A stretch of DNA of 64,000 nucleotides from Mytilus galloprovincialis. Lineage: Eukaryota; Mollusca; Bivalvia; Mytilida; Mytilidae. The notes under the pieces are model-generated. The model made no database searches. It saw nothing but the letters and a program-made list of their open reading frames with translations, and was not told the DNA's origin. Positions 1-10,599 of this stretch are shown here, one piece after another. A program made the position numbers and the translations under genes. Position 1 is the stretch's first letter; every line of letters begins with the position of its first letter. The stretch lies in contig NC_134843.1 of the NCBI RefSeq assembly GCF_965363235.1, positions 86,461,795-86,525,794 on the forward strand, written 5' to 3'.

Positions 1-179
1 GAACAGTAAAACGACGTATTGAGAAAAGCTATAATATGATATAGATTCATATGAAACAAATTATAAGTTTAAACTTAGTACTATGAATTATTCAAATATA
101 AAAGGGATATCACTATTAATATCTTTTATTTTGACAGCTGCTTAAAGATCTTCGTATATGCCATGAAAATCACTTGATA

Positions 180-183
180 TATA

Positions 184-232
<49 letters not shown>

Positions 233-480
233 ACTCGTCTAAACATCAACCCAACAATGTTAGATCTGTAAATTTGCTTTCGCAAATTTTTGGTTCTTCC
301 CTCGCCGGGATTCGAACCCATGCTACTGTGATATCGTGACACCAAATCGCCTGCACTGCAGCCGTCCCGCTAGACCACACGACCACCTGGGCTCTCATAA
401 AAAGAGCTTTCGGTGGGCATGTGTTACCTTTCCACGTCAGTTTTAATCTAGCGGCGTACTACAGTACATGATATATAAGG
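180..480 (-). mobile_element. tRNA-derived SINE with (TA)n tail
   Basis: On the minus strand an A-box-like 'tggtctagcgg' (near 370) is followed by a B-box 'gggttcgaatccc' (near 312), the split RNA polymerase III promoter of tRNA-derived SINEs. The body then runs to a long (TA)n tail at 181-230. It does not fold as a tRNA: the acceptor ends do not pair. Comparison with the second copy of the surrounding duplicated module (2,010-2,790) shows about 338 extra bases here, which matches this insertion. 'tgatatata' occurs on both sides and may be the target duplication, but the sequence is too TA-rich to be sure. Confidence 0.7.
181..230. repeat. (TA)n microsatellite
   Basis: Nearly pure alternating TA forming the 3' tail of the adjacent SINE. 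A second TA run lies at about 491-520. Confidence 0.9.
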
Positions 481-490
481 CATGAAGATG

Positions 491-523
<33 letters not shown>

Positions 524-2009
524 ATAGCAATAGCATAGTACTATTTTTGTGTTACTTTATTAATCAATTTTCCTTATTTTTTACATCTGCAATAGTTGAA
601 AACTAATTTGCTTCCGATAGGTTACTGCCATCTGCCTACTGCATATATATAAAGTGTATTTGTGTTTATATGTTTGTGATTGACCACCTTTAAATATATA
701 TTTAAAGAGTATCAGATTGCTGAATATCACCAAAAGACGTAATTAGATAATTATTTGGAGCAAAGTATAATGATGTTTTATCATTTGATAACGTCATTCA
801 TCACAGTTATTTTTAATTAATATATTGTTAATTTACTGCGCGCAAACATTTATAAGAATTGACACAATTTTATGTATTTACCTGCTACAGTTAAAATCTG
901 TTTTTCTTCCTGGGGGTTTGTGTTCGTGTGATAAACCTTCTCTAAATATATTTTGATTATACAGCGTGTCAGGTTGCTTAATATCAACAAAAGCCGTCAT
1001 CAGTTTTATAAAACATAATAAGTGTAATGATGTATGTTTGTATGTTAGTTGATACGTCACTGGCCTTTAAAAATTGTTTTCGATAGACATATTCCGGCAA
1101 AAAAAAAGCATTTTGCAGTAAAAACAACTTTTAACGAGATTCTAAATAGCTAGCGTTACGATGGTTATTCTGTGTACTTTTAAATATTTCATTTAAAACT
1201 TAGATTCCTAAAATACATATAATCATAGCATATTGTAAGTGATATCATCTTAAACGAACGCGTTGTCTGGTAATTTCTATGAAAAATAGATTGTAAAGAA
1301 ACTGTGTTAAAAAAATAGTTGTTTTGCTTACATCCGCTTCATTTGAACTTCGGTGGATAGATGTCTCATTGACAATCATACAACATCACATTATTTTATA
1401 TAGTTTAGATAAACTTGATCTATGTGCCTTTCAACATAGGAGACTAGAATATAGTTCATGACTAAAATCTCTTTTTTGTTAATTTTGTCTTGTCGATCAA
1501 CTTTGCTCTTGTAGTTTTTCTTTGTCTTCTATATTTCTGATAAAAAAAAATAATAAAGGGCAAATATCGACGTCCATGGGCATTAACCTATAAAAGGAGT
1601 CGATCGACGATTTCAGATATGTTGCTTCCGTATCTATTAGCTTACATGAATCAATTGGAAAAGTGAGTTTTCTCATCTTGGCGTCCGTCGTAGTCGTCCG
1701 TTGACTTTTTAACAACTGGGCAAACTAAAACCACACTTCCTTCAGTTTTCCTTGGGTTATTTTGTTCAAAGATGTGTCTGATTATCCTGTCTTCCAAGCA
1801 ACGTTGTCCATTTTGCGCAAAATAGAACATAGAGACAAAATTATCGTACATTGACTATTATCTTGAAAAACCACAATAGATAGAGAAAATATGACAAGGG
1901 TAAAAAAAATCCAAATTTTGAGTTGTACCTGAGTTGTACATACTGTCCATTATACACTACGTCTTTCAGACAATCTCTTATCAGAATTATTTGCTATAAA
2001 TGACGATTA

Positions 2010-2790
2010 TAACAATTTTATTCTGTTTATTGACAGCTGCTGAAAAATCTTCATAGATGCCATAAAATTTCATGATCATGTTTCATAGCAATACCAAAGT
2101 ATTGAAAAATAAGATAAGTTTTATGTTACTTTATTTATTAATATCCATTTTTTGTACATCTGCCCAAGTTGAAAACTATTTTGCCGCAAAGGAGTTAGCG
2201 CCATCTGCCCACTGCATATATAAACTTCATATTTGTTTATTAGTTGTTTATACACATGTATGTATGTGATTGACCTCTTTTAAATATATTTATAAGGAGT
2301 ATCAGATTGCTTAATATCAACAAAAGACGTAATCAGTTTATTATTTGGAGCAACGTTAAATGATGTTTTATCATTTGAAAATGTCATTCGTAACAGATAT
2401 TCTCATTAAAGTATGGTAAAACAGCGCGCTAACACGTTTTAGAATAGATATACACCTGTCACAGTTGAAAACTGTTTTGTTTCCAGTAGATTTGTGTTTT
2501 TCTGATAAATTTTCTCCAAAATATATTATCTATAAAGAATGTCAGATTGCTAGATATCAACAAAAGACGTCATCAGTTTTATAACAAAAAAAATAATGAT
2601 GTATATGTGTATGTTAGTTGAAACGTCATTGACCTCTAACAGTAATTTTTAATGGACGTTTTCCGGTGAAAAAAAACTTAATTTTTCAGTAAAGAAACCT
2701 ATATCGAGGTTTCTAAATAGCTAGTGTAACGACGGTTATTTTATGTACGTTTAAATCTTTCATATCAAACTTAATAAATTTACTCAAATC
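2010..2790. repeat. Direct-duplicated module, copy 2 (no SINE)
   Basis: This is the uninterrupted counterpart of 110-1,240 and also has two internal halves (about 2,140-2,400 and 2,450-2,740). The stretch between the copies (1,240-2,010) holds nothing I recognise. Confidence 0.75.
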
Positions 2791-2799
2791 GACGCCCGT

Positions 2800-3275
2800 C
2801 TATGGAACGCCACAGCTGTCTTATATGGAACTCTCATATTACTTATACGTAATGATGTTTTAATATAACTCAATATGGAATAGTCATTACTTAAGGATAT
2901 TTCGATATTATACGATATGGTTTCGTATTGACTTGATATAGTTTTGTCATTACTCAATACGGTTTTGTCATTACTCGATGTGGTTTCACCATTATTTGAT
3001 ATGGTTGTGTCATTAGTCAATGTGGTTTTAACATTACTTGATGTGTATGTGACTTAATGTAATGTAGTTGTTTCATTACATGATGTAGTTTTGTTATTTT
3101 GTAATGATGGTTTGTCTTTTCTTGATATGGTTTTAACATTACGTAGTGATGTTTCAAAATTTGACGATATTACACTACTTGGTGTGTTTGTTTCATTATT
3201 TGATGTGGTCTTGTCATTCTTTGATGTGGTCCTGTCATTCTATGATGTGGTTATCCCATTACTTGATGAGGTAAA
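2800..3275 (-). repeat. 21-bp minisatellite, heptapeptide-coding on minus strand
   Basis: Imperfect tandem copies of a unit of about 21 bases resembling 'gtcattactcgatgtggttt'. Read on the minus strand in one frame, it gives a degenerate heptapeptide of the type TTSSNDK or ISSNDKT, with only two stops over about 460 bases. The plus strand is also partly open (Val/Phe/Leu-rich). A 21-base period keeps every frame in register, so openness alone is weak evidence of coding. It may be a decayed repetitive exon or a plain minisatellite. Confidence 0.65.
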
Positions 3276-3349
3276 ACCACGTGACCAATTCGGAAAAACC
3301 TGTTCTATTTTAGAGAGATTTCCATGTGTTGTGCCTTGAATGAGTGTGG

Positions 3350-3640
3350 CCATCCATCGAATTAGTGTTCAAATTAAAGTTTGGGTTACTGTTTGAGTTA
3401 ATCTTTGAGTTAGTTTTCGAATTCAAGTCATGCTTAGAATTAAAGTTCCAGTTAGCATTTAGTTTCGAGTTGGACTTCGAGTTTGATTCACATTTAAAGG
3501 CAGAGTTTTAGTTACAACTTTGAATTTGGGTCACTTCTTGAGGTAGAGTTTGAGTAAGATTCGAATTTAAGTCTCATATAGATTAATTAAGATTTCGAGT
3601 TGAAATTTGAGCTAATTTATGTCTTTTTAAATTCGTAGTT
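3350..3640 (-). repeat. Asn/Ser-type degenerate minisatellite
   Basis: Short degenerate units around 'gagtt(a/c)gaattcga' recur. On the minus strand one frame is open from about 3,510 down to about 3,311 and gives Asn-Ser-Lys / Asn-Ser-Asn style repeats. It directly abuts the 21-bp array but has a different unit. Function unknown. Confidence 0.5.
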
Positions 3641-3649
3641 AAATTTTCT

Positions 3650-4850
3650 ATCGCGGAACAAGGCCTTTTGCTCGGGCTCCCGAAAAGGGACTCCGGGGTA
3701 TGCGTACCAGTCGGAAACCAGGTTGAAATAGAACAAAAGAATCGAAGCTCTTTGTTAGAGAAGGCGATAAATGTTTACTGTATTGTTTACTATAGTGACC
3801 AAATTTTTAAAAGTTAATAGAAACAAACAAAATTGCAGTTTTCTTCTCAATTACGAGGTGTTTTATTTTAAAAACACCATTTGCATAAGTTTTCAATTTA
3901 TCTAGTACATAGTTAAGCAGAACAATAAGATATCAAGTCGACGACATAAGTATCTTTCAAGTTGGATGAAGAAAATGCATTACCTCCAATTTTTATGAAA
4001 AAATTACCACGGACGGAAAACATATCAATCTATTAGTTCAGTAATTTTCGTGTCTGCCCTTCCATTATGTGACTGAAGAAAAAATTCCAAAAAATGGGTA
4101 ACAAAAAGAGAAAATCGAATGCACCTTTTTATGTTAGGGCGTGTTTGAGTTGAGTATTTTGTCTTGATATCGTACAAAGTAAGAATATTTCATACATCGT
4201 CTCGCTTCAGATTCTATCATTTTTATATATTAAAGCTACAGTTTGACTTTATAACACAAAAGAATCACAGTACTAAAAGATGAAATATATGGGTCAAGTG
4301 AAATACCTATCTAATGAGTCACAAAAACAGAGAAGGTGTGTTCGAATAGCTATTTTTTTTACTGAAAGTACTTGACGACAGTCTTTCAAGTTGGATGATG
4401 AAAATGCATATCTTCGAAAAATTCTATTTTTTTGTGTGTGATTACTAGGGTTTATAGTCTTCATACACTAACAAAATCTAGTCTGCCCTTCCACCAAATA
4501 TTTAATTACAATTTTTTTAAATGTTTATGAATTTTAAAAAATTCTACCTGACAACTGATCAGACAATAGTTTTAAGTTGAATCAATGCAGACAAGATTAT
4601 TAACTGATGCTCATTAGCTAGTTGATACATTTGTCTTTTAAAATACAACTAACATATAAGGATCGTAATGGTGCAATGTGGATAAATTTATCGGTTTCCA
4701 AGAGCAATATTGGTAGCGCGTCATCCCTACAATGGCTTCCATTTCTACGATTGTGAAAATGAACTGCGTAATGGGGAGATAATTTTGACGAAGTAGACTC
4801 CTGACTGGTACTAAATAAACAATGTTACAGTATACAAAACAAAACATAGG
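3650..4850. other. Intergenic, nothing recognised
   Basis: AT-rich sequence with no open frame, RNA gene or repeat landmark that I recognise. 'ctttcaagttggatga(a/t)gaaaatgcat' recurs near 3,955 and 4,384, a short internal direct repeat. Confidence 0.5.
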
Positions 4851-4851
4851 A

Positions 4852-5225
4852 GTTGAAATAAAGTTAGATGTGGTGTGATTGCCAATGAGACAACTATCCA
4901 CCAGAGTTAAAATGCAATGGATGTAAGAAATCATATATAGGCAACCGTAAACCCTTCAACACTCCGTATAGTCAGCTACAAAAGTTTACCATGCACTTTG
5001 TGAAAAAAATCAAACGAAAAAACTAACGGTCTTATTTACAAAAAAAACAAACATGACACATATGTATACAAAGACAACAATTGAGCTTCATACTCCTGAC
5101 TTGGGGCAGGTACATAAAGAAAGTGCACGTGGCGGAGTTAAACATGTATGTGAGCGATAACCCCTAACCTAACATCGGACTGTAACAGTAGTGTAACAGC
5201 ACAACACGAGAACAAAATGTAAACT
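4852..5225. repeat. Dispersed repeat family A
   Basis: Contains 'ccaatgagacaact', 'atgcaatggatgtaag', 'aactaacggtctta', 'ctcctgacttggggcaggta' and 'gcggagttaaacatg' in the order seen in the other family A copies of this window (12.1, 19.1, 22.6, 41.7, 43.5 and 62.6 kb; reversed at 16.6, 31.9 and 46.6 kb). Confidence 0.75.
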
Positions 5226-5265
5226 AGACAAAGTGATGCCCCCGCACTCCACTCATTTAACCGCT

Positions 5266-5880
5266 TATACCCCAAAAAAGATACAGTTCATATTTCCTCC
5301 AAAAAGAGGACAAATAATAAAAAGAAAAAACCCTGACGACATGCACATACATTCATTTACAAACAGCCAGCAGAGTGATGAATTCCTCGCATTCAAACTG
5401 TAGGAGAAGTTATCTGGAACCGCCCTACTTATGCAAGTAAATTTCCCAAAAAATTACAATGTTCAACTTTCTCCCAAAATAGCAAATATTAATAAAAATT
5501 AAACTCTGACCACATGCAGAACACTTCAGTATATGTACAAACAGACAGTAAAGAGAAAACTTCCTAGGATTCAAACTGTTGGAGGAATAACTATATACCC
5601 ATAATGGTACAAACACTGTCAGACAGACGGACGGACGGACAGAGGTTAAACACTATGCCCCCAACTTTCAATTACGGTAAAAGTTGCAGTGACTTTAAAA
5701 CAGTTTCAATTGGCTGTCTCAATAGATCGGTATGACTGGGTAATTTACCTCCATCGGGGGAATCTCGAGTTCCCCCGAAAGCTAAGAAGATTATGCTCAA
5801 CGTGTGGCACCGGTCGTGCTATGCTCGCGAAATTACAAACTGAGTGATTTGGTTTTATTTGGTAGTTGACATTCGAGTAC
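5266..5880 (+). repeat. Large inverted repeat, left arm
   Basis: This arm begins 'ataccccaaaaaag' and ends near 'ttgacattcgagta'. Its reverse complement returns at 6,598-7,213 over about 615 bases with moderate divergence. The arm contains two tandem units of about 185 bases (each with 'attcaaactgt(a/t)ggag(a/g)a') and 'gacggacggacgga'. A single related unit lies at 58,665-58,860. Confidence 0.8.
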
Positions 5881-6597
5881 GGTGTTATGGTTACGACAAC
5901 AGGAACATGTTCGTCGTCACATGTAAAACCGATATTCCAAAAAGTTTTTTTCAATTAGTGGGAGGTAGATCAGAGAATTCAATTGATTAAAAATAAAAGA
6001 TTGATATTCGTATATATGTTCAAATGATCATTCACGCTAAAATAAATTCGGAGAATTCTTATTTCATAGTATTGATGCTTTGTCGCTAAGTCCGAGTCCC
6101 TCCCCCGATTTTCCTGTAACTTAGGTGTGAGTTTATTTGAAGTGTCTAATTTCTTAACAATAAATTATTAGTCTTTTAGTTTATGTCTAGCCTGCGACAT
6201 AAATGTAGCGGCAGTGAGACACAACAACGTCGTCGATAGTGGCGTCATTTCAGGATCTTTCATAGTTTACTATGTGGTATGAGTTTTGCTCATTGTTGAA
6301 AACCATGCAGTTTTGCTTTAGTTAAATAAAACCGAATTAAACTGTTATGACATGATAAATTTATTACCTCCATGACGTGTTTTAAAACTTGTATAGGAGT
6401 TGTTCCTCAATATCAAGAAAAAGCATCTACAGAAAAACACTTTCTTTTTTTAAATTGCCCGATGAATATACAGTCGATCAACATTACGCTTTTACACTGA
6501 AAGCAGCAATATCAGGCGAGACACAGCATTCCATGAAGTATTTTACAAATACTGCTTCTATTTGAAAACTTCGGATAAAATAACAGGACCAAGTCTT
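5881..6597. other. Spacer of the large inverted repeat
   Basis: About 717 bases between the two arms. No open frame or known repeat recognised. It would be the loop of a very large hairpin if transcribed. Confidence 0.6.
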
Positions 6598-7213
6598 TTA
6601 CTCGAATGTGAACTACCAATTAAAACCAAATCACTTGGTTTGTAATTTCGCGAGAATAGCACGACGGGTGCCACACGTTGAGCAGAATATCCTTACCATT
6701 CTGGGGAACCCGAGATTCCCCTGATGGAGGTAAATTATCCAGTCATACCAATCTATTGAGACAGCCAAGTGAAACTGTTTTTAAAGTCAGTGAAACTTTA
6801 CCGCAACTGAAAGTTGGGGGCATAATTTTTAACCTCTGTCTGTCCGTTCGTCCGTCCCATTATGGGTAGATAGTTATTCCGCATAACTCCTCCAACAGTG
6901 TGAATCCTAGGAAGTTTTCTCTTTGTTTTTTGTTTGTACATATACTGAAAGTGTGCTGCATGTGGTCAGGGTTTAATTTTTATTAATATTTGCTATTTTG
7001 TGGAGAAAGTTGAACTTTGTCATTTTGGGGAAACTTACTTGCATAAGTAGGGCGTTTCCAGATGGCTTCCTGTACAGTTTGAATGCGAGGATTTTATCAC
7101 TCTGCTTGTTGTTTATACATGTATTGAAGGTGTGCATGTCGTCAGGTTTTTTTATTTTTATTATTTGTCCTCTTTTGGTAAAAAAATTGAACTTTGTCCT
7201 TTTTGGGGTATAC
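6598..7213 (-). repeat. Large inverted repeat, right arm
   Basis: Reverse-complement counterpart of 5,266-5,880. It starts 'actcgaatgtgaactacca' and ends '...tttttggggtata'. Landmarks mirror arm 1: 'gtgccacacgttgagca', 'gatggaggtaaatta', 'gacagcca', and 'cttgcataagtagggcg'. Confidence 0.8.
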
Positions 7214-7465
7214 GTTTAAAATATTTCTATTTTCTATACGTATATGAAACATGAATAACAGGTGATGTAGGTATACCATAAATCAAAAAAATGTTTTAAA
7301 GGCTAGTTTGAAACCTTAGTAACTATAATTTTTTTTTCCCTCTCAATTATTGAGTAAAAAGTGACGCCTTTAAGCTTTGAAAAACTATTTTTTACTTATA
7401 GTATACATACATCACCTGTTATTCATGTTTCATATACGTATCAAAAATATTAATTTCAAAGACTA
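7214..7465. mobile_element. Foldback MITE
   Basis: 'gaaacatgaataacaggtga' with flanks (about 7,233-7,275) recurs as its near-perfect reverse complement at about 7,403-7,443, and weaker pairing continues outward and inward. The result is a mostly self-complementary element of about 250 bases directly abutting the right arm of the large inverted repeat. No clear target duplication was found. Confidence 0.65.
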
Positions 7466-8311
7466 AAATAGAAAAAAAACTAAAGACAAGTAACACAGCA
7501 TGGACAATGCATTTCAAAATTTGATAGAAGTACATCTTTAAACTTTGGTTCAGAGAAAAGGTCAATTAAGAAATTATTAGTCATTTATTACAATATGGTG
7601 CGGTACATCTCGAGTGCAAACATTAATTTGATTTGTACTGACAGAGATGTAAGATGTGTAGTACATATATTATGCACAAATTGTCAAGGTAATTAAGGAG
7701 TACGTGCACTAATGAAGTACAGAACTTTGTCAAAAAATTAGGCATCTATTTTATAGAAAGCCGTCTTTATACTTTCTATTCCTGGCTTTCATTTTGTCAT
7801 GATTTAAGAATTTATTTTGATTGGTTTTTTTTTGGGGGGGTGTTTACCGGAATCTTTTATTTTTTAAAATATCTCGCGGTTAAACCTAAGCTTAACATGT
7901 ATATATATAATGCTGGCTTTCCGTTATATAAGATTTTAAGAATTTGATTGTCTTTTTTCCTGTTTTCCAGAAACTTTGAAATTTATTTATTTTCGAAATA
8001 TCTCGCGGTTAAACGTTAGTTTTTTTACCATTATGCAACCATATTTTTTTTTCTTAAAGAAAACATTTCAATACTGAGATATCGGAGAACAATGACCATA
8101 AAACCACACTAAATATAAAAACCTCTTTTGCAGCCAATCAATACAATTTGTGATTTGTTTTAGCAGTCCTTTTATATGATGTATCTAAACAAACACAAAA
8201 AGTAAGTACCAAAAAGTGGTAAATGTAATATTCACTCAGAAAGTTATTTTTTAATTACATTATTTTTTTTCTTGCGGATCCTATTTTGTTTTTTCATTGT
8301 GAACTTTAATA
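7466..8311. other. Intergenic, nothing recognised
   Basis: AT-rich. A short duplicated phrase 'aatatctcgcggttaaac' occurs near 7,868 and 7,997. Otherwise no supported feature. Confidence 0.5.
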
Positions 8312-8727
8312 AAATTGGGAATGGATATTTGGAATGTGTGAAAGAGACAACAACCCGACCATAGAGCAGACAACAACCTGACCATAGAGCAGACAACAGC
8401 CAAAGACCACCAATGGGTCTTCAATGAAGCGTGAAACTCCCGCACCCGGAGGAGTCCTTCACCTGGCCTCTAAACAAATAAGCACACTGGTTCCGTGATA
8501 ATGGACGTCATACTAAACTCCGAATTATACACAAGAAACTAAAACTAAAAATCATACAAGTCTAACAAAGGCTAGAGGCTCCTGACTTGGGACAGACGCA
8601 AAAATGTAGCGGCGTTTAACATGTTTTTTGAGATCTCAATCCTCCCCTATACCTCTAGCCAATGTAGAAAAAACAAACGCACAACAATACGCATAGAAAA
8701 ACTCAGTTTAAGAGAAGTCCGAGTACG
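8312..8727 (-). mobile_element. Retroelement 3'-end repeat (family B)
   Basis: Matches the 3' part of the retroelement inserted at 28,715-29,984: 'gagacaacaacccgaccata', 'gcacccggaggagtccttca', 'aggctcctgacttgggaca'. Its left end carries a short local duplication of 'cgaccatagagcagacaaca'. It ends about 140 bases before the cyclotransferase start codon, so it lies in that gene's 5' flank. Confidence 0.75.
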
Positions 8728-8869
8728 CACAATTTTCAATATATACGCTAAACATGTATCTGGTGTGTGTACGTTTCTAACATCGGTTGATAAGAGTTAA
8801 TTCAATAAGTTAATTCATGACACGACAAGCTGCTATCTGTGAATATTTAGTGCTTACTAATGTCCAGCA

Positions 8870-10128
8870 ATGACACACAACGTGTTTGTTTTTGGTACTC
8901 TCAAAAGAGGTCAACCGAACTTTTACTTACTGGAGGATGCAGGTAACGGTTTGGCAGTATACCTGGCTGATGGAGTTACGGAAGAAAAGTTTCCCGTTGT
9001 TATAGCGAGCAGCTGCAATATTCCATTCATGTTACCTGTGGCAGGTAAAGGCAAGGTAAAAATTAATATTCATATCAACGAAATTTGTTTGTATATTGCT
9101 TTTAAGAAGTACACGGAAGATAAAGCAGAGACAAAAAAACATGCTTGCTAACTTTTGAATAAATATCTGTTTGTATCTCTGTACATTTGCATATACCTGT
9201 ATTTCATGCATTTTTAAGGCACAATGTTTATTCCGGCAGCTTTTACAATAAATGTATATGCCACAGAACAAATTTAACAATACCATAAAACACATACATA
9301 ATGACGAATGACTTTTGAATTACTAGTATTCGTTTTTACCTGTATTATACAGAAAAAAATATTATGTTTTTCATACAGAAGCGAACTTTTTTATATCGTT
9401 AGCAAGGAAATCTCAAGTTAAAAGTCCAAATTTATTGATAATTGACTTTTATACAGGCCAAATTACTCACTTCCCTTTGTAATATTCCACGAGTACTCGG
9501 AATGTTTAAACGTTCCATACAGAGTTTATTTATTTATTGTTCATAGTATGTAATGCTCACTAGATTACATATAGTATAGCTGCACTAAAATAGTTTGAAT
9601 TTCATTTTAAATCATATAACTTTGTATTGTATGGACGTCTTGTCCCTGTGATCAAATGTTAGGGTTTGTTTTCTATGAGGTTAGGATTACTTATCCTTCA
9701 TCATCAAGTTCATGATTTAGAGCACCTGAGATATCCACCGGTTTTTGGATATAATACTTTTATATGCTTATAAAATATATAGAAAACATTGATACTTAAT
9801 TTGTTAAAATAGAAGGTTAAATCTAATAAATTTTATTTTTATTATTCAGAATGTTGTCGGTGAAATTTATAAAGTGGATGACAGCATGCTAAACCGTTTA
9901 GATATCTTAGAGAGAAAAGCAGAAATTCTTGACAGACGTGAAATTAATGTCGTATCCAATGGATGTACTATAACATGCTGGTGTTACCATCTGGTTAACC
10001 ACAAGAAAGAGTTACAAGAACTACCAACAATTGATAATTATGACACGAATGGTTCACACGGTCTTCCTTATATTCCCAATTCTTTAGAAACATGTGACAA
10101 TTTCAGCGATGTCCAAATACCGAAATAA
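8870..10128 (+). CDS. GGACT-like: Gamma-glutamylaminecyclotransferase-like protein
   Basis: Two coding exons, 8,870-9,055 and 9,850-10,128, joined in phase 0 (donor 'aag|gtaaaa', acceptor 'tattcag|aat'), give 154 aa; as I recall, vertebrate GGACT is about the same length. Seen: an N-terminal substrate-loop motif VFGTLKRGQPN at residues 6-16, typical of the GGCT/AIG2-like fold; 'GEIYKVDD' at 66-73; and 'LDILE' at 79-83, where Glu83 sits at the expected catalytic glutamate. Known for the family: GGACT releases 5-oxoproline from gamma-glutamyl-amine cross-links such as epsilon-(gamma-glutamyl)-lysine, in the cytosol. The ATG chosen is the first one and directly precedes the conserved start. The last ~45 residues are poorly conserved. 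The intron is 794 bases. A GGCT-family paralogue with another substrate is the main alternative. Confidence 0.85.
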
Positions 10129-10205
10129 ATGAGAATAACACAATGATAATCACTATCATAGTATGTTATGAAAAAAAGATGACAAGTTAATGCAAACATA
10201 CAATG

Positions 10206-10368
10206 CAGTGGCGGATCCAGGGGGGGGGGGGGGGTTCCGGGGGTGCGCACCCCCCTTTATTTTTGCCGATCAATGCATTTGTATCGGGACATATGTTTTG
10301 CACCCCCCTGCACCCCCCTTTGCCCTGGGTTAGCACCCCCCTTTCGAAAATTCCTGCATCCGCCCCTG
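10206..10368. mobile_element. 163-bp MITE in the 3' region of the cyclotransferase gene
   Basis: Terminal inverted repeats 'cagtggcggatccag' and 'ctgcatccgcccctg' (15 bases, two mismatches) enclose a G-rich/C-rich body including a run of about 16 G. 'caatg' flanks both sides (10,201-10,205 and 10,369-10,373) as a likely target duplication. It begins 77 bases after the stop codon. The TIR type recurs across invertebrate genomes in my recollection; superfamily uncertain. Confidence 0.8.
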
Positions 10369-10400
10369 CAATGAATTGTTGTTTTTCATATACAGACGTA

Positions 10401-10549
10401 AATAAAAACGTGTTTAAAGTGTCTATATTAGGGTTGTTTTCTCCTGTGGCATATTATATTGGGTATATTTTCCCACGTTGCTCACATATTAATTTTATAC
10501 AAGAAAAAAAGATAACTGCCCTGAACTTAGAATTTCAGAAACGAATAAA
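10401..10549 (+). terminator. Candidate poly(A) signals for the cyclotransferase gene
   Basis: AATAAA at 10,401-10,406 and at 10,544-10,549, both downstream of the MITE. One more AATAAA overlaps the stop codon (10,124-10,129). Which is used cannot be told from sequence. Confidence 0.45.
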
Positions 10550-10599
10550 CATTTCTCATATAAATAAATCAAAATGCAAAATTTAGTTTCATTTTTGTT

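Larger units (their letters stand above)
110..1240. repeat. Direct-duplicated module, copy 1 (with SINE)
   Basis: Shared landmarks with copy 2, in the same order: 'tgacagctgct' (132 and 2,031), 'tcatagca' (522 and 2,083), and 'gtatcagattgct' followed by 'aaaagacgtaat'. The offset is about 1,899 bases before the SINE and 1,561 after it. Each copy itself holds two related halves of about 300 bases (about 560-850 and 870-1,160 here). No coding potential is visible. Confidence 0.75.

Noticed and set aside
290..390. tRNA gene on the minus strand
   Set aside because: A and B boxes are present but the acceptor stem does not pair and the body continues into a (TA)n tail, so it is a SINE head.
8320..8420. 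CRISPR-like spaced repeat ('gaccatagagcagacaac' repeated)
   Set aside because: Only two adjacent copies without unique spacers, inside a dispersed repeat of a eukaryotic genome.
10203..10586. 127-codon open frame downstream of the cyclotransferase
   Set aside because: Gly/Pro-rich start is the MITE's poly-G/C body; the rest is AT-rich and featureless.
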